Assembly: GCA_000493945.1 (NCBI GenBank)
Contig: AWNW01000013.1
Coordinates: forward strand, 4,177-68,176
Direction: 5' to 3'
From: Candidatus Hydrogenedens terephthalaticus JGI OTU-1
GTDB lineage: Bacteria; Hydrogenedentota; Hydrogenedentia; Hydrogenedentales; Hydrogenedentaceae
Length of the DNA: 64,000 nucleotides
Part shown: one piece after another, positions 25,868-33,456 of the stretch
How the letters are laid out: every line of letters begins with the position of its first letter
Position numbering within the stretch: the first letter of the stretch is position 1
Made by a program: the position numbers and the translations under genes
The notes under the pieces: model-generated
The model's database searches: none
What the model saw: only the letters and a program-made list of their open reading frames with translations
Told to the model about the DNA's origin: nothing

Positions 25868-26629
25868 ATGAAATACAAATGCAATTCACAATATAGAATC
25901 TGGTCAAACGAAGAAAATTTTGACCCGGATATTTTTTTATCTGAAATATTCATCACTGGTAAAATATTAAAAAAAACATTAAAAACTTCTTCTTTTCAAT
26001 GGCGTTCTTATTTTGTAAAAAAAACGAACTATCCTATTTTTGAGGGGATATTTAGACATTTATTTTTATCCAATCGTTGTAGGAATGCATGGAATATAAG
26101 TAATTATTTAATACATTCACATATACCAACCCCAAAACCTATCGCATATCTTGAAATGTTAAACTTTTCATTACCTTATCAACATTTTTTCTTATCTGAA
26201 TATCTTTATGATAGTTACAATGTCGAAATATTTATTAAAGATAACATATATTCAAAGAAAGGAATAACATTAGATACTTTCTTCAATACAATGAAAAAAT
26301 TTCTTGTGTTTTTGTGGGAAAAAGGGATATATCATAAAGATTTGTCTGGTAAAAACCTACTTACAGTAGATGGAAAAAATATATATTTAATAGATTTAGA
26401 CTCTACCTATTTGATAAATCGTTTTACGATAAAATATAAAATAAGGAACCTAATACAGATTTACGATTCCTTTTGTGATTTTGTTGATGAAGAAATATTA
26501 AAAGATTTAATCTTTACAGTGCTAAGTGATTCATCATCAAACGAATTAACTACAATCTATAATAAAATAAAACAACTCCAAAAACAACGGAGAACACAAC
26601 ATTTAAGGAATGTATATAGTCATAAATAG
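25868..26629 (+). CDS. Second LPS-kinase-like protein (WaaP-type)
   Basis: This is a divergent kinase-fold protein related to the LPS heptose/Kdo kinases. It retains the catalytic loop HKDLSGKN (Asp158, Asn163) and a LIDLD metal motif (Asp176). SNRCRNAWNISNYLI and IPTPKPIAYLE are the WaaP-like segments that precede the hinge. The N-terminal ATP-Lys region is FVKKTNYPIFEG. It starts 6 bp after the KdkA-like gene. The phosphorylated sugar is unknown; a different core position from its neighbour is a reasonable guess. Confidence 0.65.
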   Translation: MKYKCNSQYRIWSNEENFDPDIFLSEIFITGKILKKTLKTSSFQWRSYFVKKTNYPIFEGIFRHLFLSNRCRNAWNISNYLIHSHIPTPKPIAYLEMLNFSLPYQHFFLSEYLYDSYNVEIFIKDNIYSKKGITLDTFFNTMKKFLVFLWEKGIYHKDLSGKNLLTVDGKNIYLIDLDSTYLINRFTIKYKIRNLIQIYDSFCDFVDEEILKDLIFTVLSDSSSNELTTIYNKIKQLQKQRRTQHLRNVYSHK

Positions 26630-26648
26630 AAAAGGATAATTTATCATA

Positions 26649-27500
26649 ATGGAAAATAAATCGGATAGTGAGATTACAAAGTTAAATTGGCTGGATGAAA
26701 ATATTCGAAATTACATTCAATCTATATACAGGGTTCAGCACTTTTATTCGAATTTAACGGATATTGAGCAACTTATTGTAATCATAACAGAGGAATGTAA
26801 AAAGGCATGTAATGCTGAAGCAGGTTCTTTATTGCTCTATGATGAAAAAAAGAAAGAACTTTCTTTTCAGGTAACTCTAGGTCCGGTTGGTTCTGAAATA
26901 GTAAAGAAGGAGATTCGCATACCTATTGATTGTGGAATTGCTGGTGAAGTAGCGAGGACAAAAAGACCTTTAATTGTTAATGATGTCAAGAACGATTCTC
27001 GTTTTTTCCCGGGAGTAGATATGGCAACTCAATTTTCAACTCGAAATATTCTTGCAGTTCCATTAATTGACCGCCAACGATTGATTGGTGTTATTGAGAT
27101 GGTTAATAAAAAAGGAAATGACCCTTTTTCCCATGAAGACCTTCGTTTTCTAGAAATTTTGGCATCGTGGGCTGCTTCCGCCGTAGTAAATTCGCAATTA
27201 ATACAGGAGAAATTACAGGCAGAACGTTTCGCTGCCATAGGTTATACATTAACAGCATTGGCACACCACTTAAAAAACATACTCACCGGGATGTTAACCA
27301 GTACAGAACTTATCGAAAAATCATTGAATCAAAAGAATTATGAAGTTGTTCATAAAGCATGGCCTGTCCTTAAAAGAACTTCCCTTTATGTTTTCGAGTT
27401 TGTTAAAGATTTACTGTTATTTTCTAAACCTCGAACTCCACAAAAAAACATATTGCTATTTAGAAGATATAACAAACAAGGTATCCGAATTTTTCTCTGA
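26649..27500 (+). CDS. GAF sensor histidine kinase, N-terminal part (frameshifted)
   Basis: Residues ~35-180 are a GAF domain (ACNAEAGSLLLYD, IPIDCGIAGEVARTKRPLIVND, NILAVPLIDRQRLIGVIEMVNK). It is followed by a linker helix and a dimerisation/phospho-acceptor domain with LTALAHHLKNILTG, His206 being the likely phosphorylated residue. The reading frame then leaves the kinase at an A7 run (27442-27448) and ends after ~20 unrelated residues; the ATPase half continues in the +1 frame. One A fewer restores a continuous protein (FSKPRTPQK then TYCYLED). It may be a real frameshift, a slippage site or an assembly error. Confidence 0.8.
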   Translation: MENKSDSEITKLNWLDENIRNYIQSIYRVQHFYSNLTDIEQLIVIITEECKKACNAEAGSLLLYDEKKKELSFQVTLGPVGSEIVKKEIRIPIDCGIAGEVARTKRPLIVNDVKNDSRFFPGVDMATQFSTRNILAVPLIDRQRLIGVIEMVNKKGNDPFSHEDLRFLEILASWAASAVVNSQLIQEKLQAERFAAIGYTLTALAHHLKNILTGMLTSTELIEKSLNQKNYEVVHKAWPVLKRTSLYVFEFVKDLLLFSKPRTPQKNILLFRRYNKQGIRIFL

Positions 27501-27924
27501 CCTTTTTTCAAACCGTCAAATTGAACTTATTATTGATATATCCCAAGTCAAAGATAAAGTATTTCTTGACCCTAACGGTATTATCCATTGTTTGACTAAC
27601 TTACTTCTAAATTCCGGTGAAGCAGTCCCCGAAAATAAAGGGATTGTTAAAATCGAAGGAGCGTTATCTCAAAATAAAGATTTGATTATTACAGTATCCG
27701 ATAATGGAAAAGGTATTCCATCTGACGATATAGAACATATCTTTGAACCTTTTTTTACAACCAAAGGGTATCGTGGAACAGGTTTAGGTTTATCCGTTAC
27801 CAAAAAAATTGTAGAAGAACATGGTGGTAATATTCAGGTAGTTAGTGAAAAAGACAAAGGCACCAAGTTTATAATTACACTTCCCCAGACTAATACAGAA
27901 GTAAATAGAAAGGAGACATTTTAA
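27449..27924 (+). CDS. Histidine kinase ATPase part (continuation after frameshift)
   Basis: This is the HATPase_c half of the same sensor kinase in the +1 frame. N box: LTNLLLNSGEAV; G1: DNGKGIP; F box: FEPFFTTK; G2: GTGLGLSVTKKIV. The frame is open back to 27340, but residues before the A7 run have no relation to a kinase, so functional coding is taken from just after the slip. If translated separately its real start is unclear. Together with the upstream GAF/His part it would make one ~424-residue cytoplasmic sensor. No response regulator gene is adjacent. Confidence 0.75.
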
Positions 27925-27927
27925 GCA

Positions 27928-28194
27928 ATGAAACAATTAAAAAACCTCGAGTCCGTAGGATGGATATTCTGGGCAATTTGTAGTGTCTTATTACTCATTC
28001 CGAATTACTTTCTATCGCGTGTATTACTTTATGATAATTCTCTTGGTGCTCATATAGGTTTCACTATAGGTATGTCTGCCGTTATAGGTGCCATTATTGC
28101 ATGGATTGTCAATGAAATCCTTTATAGAATCAATCTTTCCAAATACAAAGAAACGAAGAAAAGAGAAAGAAAAAAGAAGAAGAAAGCCAGTTAA
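27928..28194 (+). CDS. Small two-helix membrane protein, unknown
   Basis: This 88-residue protein has two predicted membrane helices (residues ~10-33 and ~43-64) and a strongly basic Lys/Arg tail (KETKKRERKKKKK) that should stay cytoplasmic. I recognise no family. GGAG lies somewhat far (12 nt) upstream. It sits 3 bp after the kinase ATPase half and 20 bp before the TPR protein, so it is probably in the same transcript. Confidence 0.55.
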   Translation: MKQLKNLESVGWIFWAICSVLLLIPNYFLSRVLLYDNSLGAHIGFTIGMSAVIGAIIAWIVNEILYRINLSKYKETKKRERKKKKKAS

Positions 28195-28214
28195 ATATTT
28201 TACGGAGAATAGCC

Positions 28215-29693
28215 TTGAATTTACTTGATTTGCTTGATTATGTAGAAAAAAATCCGAAAGATTACGAAAACCGATGGAAATTGGCAAAAAAACTTTATCA
28301 AAACAAAGATTATTCCTTAGCATTGGAACATTTATATGTACTAAAAAATGAGTGGGAACCGTATGTCAATGTTTATCGCTTTTTATCTGCCACATTATAT
28401 CGTCTTGGAAAGTATGAAGAAGCCATAAACGAACTTAAAAAAGCCATTGAAAAATGGGATAAAGAACCCGGCTTATATGAACAATTAGGAAGAGCATTAA
28501 TTTCTGCCGGAAAAATTGAAGAGGCACGAAAAGTTTATGAAAAACTCGCTGAAATTTGTCCTGAACACAAATGGGCACAAACCGCCGTATCACGAATAGA
28601 AAGTTTTTTAAGTAAAAAACATATTAGAAAGACCCCTTTCCCATTTACTTTCGGTTCTGATTTTGATTTACTCCCTGAATCTATATGTAAGCGTTGTGGA
28701 ACGGAAAATCAAGGCTATATTGACCGATGCTGGAAATGTGGTGAGTCACTTACACCAGAAACAACTCGGTCTGATTTAACCACTACAGATATGTATTTAA
28801 CCCCTGTCGCCATGTTAACACCTGAAATTATAATGCTCCTGCTTGGATTGGTTACTATTTCTTTTATATCTATAAATATCTTTATGTCTCTAAAGTTTCT
28901 AATGGGAGATTATAAATCCGTTCATGTTAGTTTGACTTTCTGGGATATTTATCGCTATGAACTATTCCCTGCTCGCATGATTACCAGCATTCTTTTGCTC
29001 TTTATTTCACCTATCTTTATCAAATTAGGATTAAACATCACAGGTTTAAGAGAAAAAATTCCTTACAATCTTATCATTCTGACAGGACTTATTATTGCCT
29101 CTTTTATCAACCTGTCATCATGGTTACCCAAACCGTTATTTTTATGGGGATTTATACTGGTTCCAATCTTTTCCTTTCTTATTATTTTCGGGACATTTGC
29201 TACATCTCTTATAAAGACATTAAACCTTTGTTTATTTCAGATGTTTATGCTATTTATATCATGTGTTATCATCTTTAGTGCTGTAGAATCTCATATCCTG
29301 AATACTTTTATAAATCCTTTTACCCAGATTCCCGCAGTTGCCCGTTTCTTTAAATACCAGCATATACAACCTCCTCATACTATAGAAATAAGTAGTACCG
29401 ATGGTTCTCCTCAAATCAAAAACATAGCCTTCGAAAAAACAGGTTCTTACTGGCTCGATATAAGAGCCAACAGAATAAAAATAGACCTTTTTTTAGACAA
29501 TATTGATACATTCATTTGTGAAGTTAATAAAGGAGAAACAAAACCCATTATCTATCAGAAAAGCAGGGCTGATAAATGGTCAGCGAATTGTTCTGTAAAT
29601 ACAGATGAAATTTTTACATTCAAAATCTCGACAGAAAACAAAACCCCGTTTGTTGCCCGAATACAAAGCCTTTTTATTTTAAGTCCCCAGTAA
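28215..29693 (+). CDS. TPR / zinc-ribbon / multi-helix membrane protein
   Basis: The first ~120 residues are three or four TPR-like repeats (KYEEAINELKKAIEKW, AGKIEEARKVYEKLAEICPEH). Then comes a zinc ribbon CKRCG...CWKCG (C-x2-C-x10-C-x2-C), then five or six hydrophobic helices (residues ~195-360), then a C-terminal beta-rich region ending near the window of the convergent gene. The start is TTG, supported by GGAG 7 nt upstream. Function unknown; a membrane scaffold or assembly role is only a guess. Its last 20 bases overlap the convergent ligase gene. Confidence 0.7.
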   Translation: MNLLDLLDYVEKNPKDYENRWKLAKKLYQNKDYSLALEHLYVLKNEWEPYVNVYRFLSATLYRLGKYEEAINELKKAIEKWDKEPGLYEQLGRALISAGKIEEARKVYEKLAEICPEHKWAQTAVSRIESFLSKKHIRKTPFPFTFGSDFDLLPESICKRCGTENQGYIDRCWKCGESLTPETTRSDLTTTDMYLTPVAMLTPEIIMLLLGLVTISFISINIFMSLKFLMGDYKSVHVSLTFWDIYRYELFPARMITSILLLFISPIFIKLGLNITGLREKIPYNLIILTGLIIASFINLSSWLPKPLFLWGFILVPIFSFLIIFGTFATSLIKTLNLCLFQMFMLFISCVIIFSAVESHILNTFINPFTQIPAVARFFKYQHIQPPHTIEISSTDGSPQIKNIAFEKTGSYWLDIRANRIKIDLFLDNIDTFICEVNKGETKPIIYQKSRADKWSANCSVNTDEIFTFKISTENKTPFVARIQSLFILSPQ

Positions 29694-31308
29694 ATAGCAA
29701 ATATTCTCGTGCAGTTTTATTATTTGGAAAACGATAAAGACATTCCCGATACCATTTTATAGATTCTTCTTTTTTCCCCAATTCTTCTGCACATCTACCT
29801 AATAATAGATAAATATTCCCTCCATCTGTTTTATTGAGTGCTTCTTTCAATACTTTATAAGCGTTGTGGTAGTCCTTTTTTCTCATCAACTCTTGAACAT
29901 AACCTTCATACATAGCATAAGTGGCAAATTTAGAACTCACCAAATCTTTATATTGGGATTCACAATCATATCCTAAGATTAATAGTCTTTCCGCTTGTCG
30001 AAGTTTGTAGTCTGGAATCCATAATGTATAGGTAAGAAATACAATGGATAAAAAACCAAGAGTAGAAAGAATAATTCTTGATTTATTTTTAACATTCCAT
30101 AATTTTTCTATCTGTATATTTTTTTCTTTGAAAATTATTTGCTCTTCTTTATATATAGATAAGCAGGCTACAATCAAATGAGAAGAACTTATAAAAATCG
30201 GATTTAAAAAAGAAACAAAAATAAATGCCCACCATATATAGGGTCTTCGGTAAATAAAAATAGGAGAAAAATAAAATAATCCTACAATGAAGAACCCTAT
30301 TATCCCTGTTTCTGCTAACAATTCAAGTATGTCATTATGTGCATGTAAAGTCAGTAATTCATTGCTAATATGCAAACTTCCATAACTCGAGTTTAATGCA
30401 TCTGCCAGATATTTGGGACTCCAAAAATAAAAATTTCCAAAACCCACCCCGAAAAATGGATGAGATAAAAACATTCGAATAGAACCATCATATAACCACA
30501 AACGGACACGAAACCCAATATCTATATCCGTAAAACTGTATTTTAAACGCTCATATATAAATGGCAATGTAAGTAGTATTCCTAATAACATGGCTACCAA
30601 AACATAAATGTTTTTTCTTCCATGCCTCATATCTTCTTTATATCTATTTATGAAATAAAAAACCATTATTACCGAAACTGAAAGCCATGAACTCCGTGAA
30701 TTACTTAAAATAAGTCCATATACCAAAATAAAAAAACATACGGACTTAAATATATCTCTCATTGAAATATTATCCCAGTAAAACAGGGCACTTATCATTA
30801 CAATAGCAATATATGTTCCAGCAAGATTTTGATTGCCAAACACAGAATACAACTGTTTATAAAATGAAAATTTAGGAAATAAAACAGGTAACAAATCAAA
30901 ATATTGCACAATTAATGCGAGAGCAACCACTAACCCTGATAATAATATGCCATATTCTATAACAGTGTCATATTTTCCATCTCTATTAAAATCTGTTATC
31001 AAAACAACTGTAATAAAAACTAAAAACAATTCTGCAGAACGAACTAATGTTTGTTCTGGAACTTTTGCATACAAGCAACTCAAAAATAAATATAAATTTA
31101 GGACAAAAAATAAAACAAGATGTATAGGGACAGATAATTCTTCCTTATTTTTTATAAAAAAAGGCAATAATAAAATTAAAAAGATACTTAACACAATCTC
31201 TTTGGGATAAAGAAATGATGTAAAGTCAAAAGAAAATACAAGCGTAGGGATGAACATAATACAGAGCAGGATAATTTTGATTATTTTTTCCTTCCCCATG
31301 AAACTCAT
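29674..31308 (-). CDS. O-antigen-ligase/polymerase-family membrane protein with TPR tail
   Basis: This is a multi-helix protein (about a dozen hydrophobic segments) of the Wzy_C/WaaL family. The family motif is clear: LWLYDGSIRMFLSHPFFGVG, then LTLHAHNDILELLAETGIIGFF. Such proteins join undecaprenyl-linked O-antigen to lipid A core, or polymerise glycans, on the periplasmic side. The last ~100 residues are TPR-like (DYHNAYKVLKEAL, EESIKWYRECLYRFPNN). Ligase versus polymerase cannot be decided. The LPS kinases nearby favour an envelope polysaccharide role. A second ATG at 31299 is also possible. Confidence 0.85.
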   Translation of the reverse strand: MSFMGKEKIIKIILLCIMFIPTLVFSFDFTSFLYPKEIVLSIFLILLLPFFIKNKEELSVPIHLVLFFVLNLYLFLSCLYAKVPEQTLVRSAELFLVFITVVLITDFNRDGKYDTVIEYGILLSGLVVALALIVQYFDLLPVLFPKFSFYKQLYSVFGNQNLAGTYIAIVMISALFYWDNISMRDIFKSVCFFILVYGLILSNSRSSWLSVSVIMVFYFINRYKEDMRHGRKNIYVLVAMLLGILLTLPFIYERLKYSFTDIDIGFRVRLWLYDGSIRMFLSHPFFGVGFGNFYFWSPKYLADALNSSYGSLHISNELLTLHAHNDILELLAETGIIGFFIVGLFYFSPIFIYRRPYIWWAFIFVSFLNPIFISSSHLIVACLSIYKEEQIIFKEKNIQIEKLWNVKNKSRIILSTLGFLSIVFLTYTLWIPDYKLRQAERLLILGYDCESQYKDLVSSKFATYAMYEGYVQELMRKKDYHNAYKVLKEALNKTDGGNIYLLLGRCAEELGKKEESIKWYRECLYRFPNNKTAREYLLFTGDLK

Positions 31309-31326
31309 AGATATACTCAGTAATTT

Positions 31327-32220
31327 CTATATTCTTATTGTGCTTGTATGTTTCTTTAACAAATTAAGAAAAGTCTTTTCAGTCTTTGACATGGATAAGA
31401 ATCGAGGATAAATACAGACATAAGGAATGGTGGGTGTTTTCTTTATCTTTATTATTTCTACTTTTTCTTGCCAATCCATAGCCACCATTCTTGGGACAAA
31501 AGAAATACCAAAACCTTCTGCCACATACTTCATTATCACTTGAAATGAACCACCATCAATAACACATTTTGGCTCTATTTTTATTGTTTTTAAGTATTTA
31601 CTAATTATTCTTCCCGTTCTCGTTTTGGAATCTATCATAACAATAGATTCATCATGCAAATCATAAATTATATCTGATGTCTTTTTCTTCGTAATAGGAT
31701 GTTTTTTAGATGTTACAAGGTAAATAGGGTCCTCACATATTTTCACTTCTTTCAAATTATTGTGTCCCACAGGTTGGGTTACAACACCGATATTAATCTC
31801 TCCCTTATAAACCATAGTTTCTATTTCATCTGAAGAACGGGTTATAACCGACAACTGAATTTGAGGAAATTGTCGTAAAAACTCTCTAATTACCTTTGGT
31901 AATAAATGGAAGGCAAAGGTATCACTCGTACCTATTTTCAATTCTGAAGAAAACCCCTGAGTTGCTTCCTGAAAAAGCATGTTAAATTTTTTCTGCATCA
32001 ATGTAAATTCTTTTGCTAATTCGTAAAAATTTTTTCCTAAAGGAGTCAGGCATTTTCTCCTGCGGTCGAATAGTTCGCCACCCAGCCTTTCTTCAATACT
32101 TTTTATTCTTTGGCTTAAGGCAGGTTGTGTCCTTCCTGTTTTTTCTGCTGCCTTCCCAAACGAACCGGTTTCTACCAGTGCACAGAAACATTGTAACGCA
32201 TCGTAAGAAAAAGTTTCCAT
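31327..32220 (-). CDS. LysR-family transcriptional regulator
   Basis: The N-terminal winged helix-turn-helix has the LysR pattern FCALVETGSFGKAAEKTGRTQPALSQRIKSIEERLG. The effector-binding domain follows (ELKIGTSDTFAFHLLPKVIREF, AEGFGISFVPRMVA). Length (297) is normal. It is divergent from purM across a 168-bp spacer containing palindromes, so it may regulate itself or the purine genes; the effector is unknown. Confidence 0.92.
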   Translation of the reverse strand: METFSYDALQCFCALVETGSFGKAAEKTGRTQPALSQRIKSIEERLGGELFDRRRKCLTPLGKNFYELAKEFTLMQKKFNMLFQEATQGFSSELKIGTSDTFAFHLLPKVIREFLRQFPQIQLSVITRSSDEIETMVYKGEINIGVVTQPVGHNNLKEVKICEDPIYLVTSKKHPITKKKTSDIIYDLHDESIVMIDSKTRTGRIISKYLKTIKIEPKCVIDGGSFQVIMKYVAEGFGISFVPRMVAMDWQEKVEIIKIKKTPTIPYVCIYPRFLSMSKTEKTFLNLLKKHTSTIRI

Positions 32221-32269
32221 AAGTTTTACTTATAGTTTTTATAATTAAAATTCATTAGCATTATACCTT

Positions 32270-32320
32270 GATATATGCTATTATATCTCTAATTTTCCAG
32301 ACAAATTCATATTCAATATG
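32270..32320. promoter_or_regulatory. Palindromes between lysR-type gene and purM
   Basis: Two inverted repeats lie in the divergent spacer: GATATA-6-TATATC (32270-32287) and CATATTCAATATG (32308-32320), a 13-bp perfect palindrome. LysR regulators commonly bind T-N11-A-type dyads in such places. A leftward -10-like TATAAT is at 32260-32265. Assignment as operators is inference. Confidence 0.35.
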
Positions 32321-32388
32321 GAAGTATTATACAAAAGTGAGTCCGAGATTCATTACTTATCATATCTTTATAGTAAAGGATGCCTCTA

Positions 32389-33456
32389 ATGGATGAACAG
32401 TCAAAATTAAGTTATAAAGATGCTGGCGTTAATATTGACGCAGCCAATGAAGCCGTAGGTGAAATAAAAGAATTGGTTAAAAGAACTTTTAATGACCAGG
32501 TTTTATCTAATATCGGCTTATTTGGTGGATTATTTCAGCCTGACCTACATGGGATAGAAGAACCTGTCCTTGTGTCAAGTATAGATGGCGTCGGAACAAA
32601 AATAAAATTAGCCATTATGGCAAACAAACACGATACCGTTGGGATAGATCTTGTTTCTCACTGTGTCAACGATATACTGGTTCAGGGAGCCAAACCGCTT
32701 TTTTTTCTGGACTATATTGCTATGGGAAAACTTAATCCTACCACAATTGTTGAGGTAGTAAAAGGTTTAACATGGGGGTGTGGACAAGCAGGATGTGCGT
32801 TGATTGGCGGAGAAACTGCGGAAATGCCTGATGTATATCAACCCGATGAATACGATTTAGTAGGAACGATTGTAGGTATTGTAGACCGCAAAAAAATTAT
32901 TGACGGGTCAAACATACAAGCAGGAGATATTATTCTTGGTTTAGCATCATCTGGACTTCATACCAACGGTTATACACTTGCAAGAAAAATATGCTTTGAT
33001 GTTGCAAAATTAAAGTTAGAAGATTCATTCCCCGGAACAAACCAATCGGTATACGACACATTAATGGCACCTCATACTTGTTATGCCAAAATCATGCAAA
33101 TTGTTATTAAACTTGCAGATGTTCGGGGTATGGCTCATATAACAGGTGGAGGAATTACTGAGAATCTGCCTCGAATCCTTCCCGAAGGTATTGGGGCAGA
33201 AATAGATCTTTCTACATGGGAAGTTCCTTATCTATTCCACTTCTTAAAAGAAACGGGCAATGTAGATGATCTTGAAATGCTACGAGTTTTCAATATGGGT
33301 ATTGGATTATTATTCATAATCCCTGAAGACCATTTGCCAAAAGTATTAAAGGCATTCGAACAAGCTGGTATTTCTGCCTATATTGTAGGAAGAACAATTC
33401 AAGGAGAAAGAAAAGTATATTATAAGGGTAATTTAAAATATGCTCAACCGAATTGA
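32389..33456 (+). CDS. purM: Phosphoribosylaminoimidazole synthetase
   Basis: AIR synthetase closes the imidazole ring in purine synthesis, using FGAM and ATP. LSYKDAGVNIDAANEAV, SIDGVGTKIKLA, GIDLVSHCVNDILVQGA, LIGGETAEMPDVY and SSGLHTNGYTLAR are all hallmark PurM motifs. An ATG at 32380 also opens the frame, but AAAGG at 32375-32379 sits 9 nt from the ATG at 32389, which is preferred. Its end overlaps purL by 17 bp. Confidence 0.95.
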   Translation: MDEQSKLSYKDAGVNIDAANEAVGEIKELVKRTFNDQVLSNIGLFGGLFQPDLHGIEEPVLVSSIDGVGTKIKLAIMANKHDTVGIDLVSHCVNDILVQGAKPLFFLDYIAMGKLNPTTIVEVVKGLTWGCGQAGCALIGGETAEMPDVYQPDEYDLVGTIVGIVDRKKIIDGSNIQAGDIILGLASSGLHTNGYTLARKICFDVAKLKLEDSFPGTNQSVYDTLMAPHTCYAKIMQIVIKLADVRGMAHITGGGITENLPRILPEGIGAEIDLSTWEVPYLFHFLKETGNVDDLEMLRVFNMGIGLLFIIPEDHLPKVLKAFEQAGISAYIVGRTIQGERKVYYKGNLKYAQPN

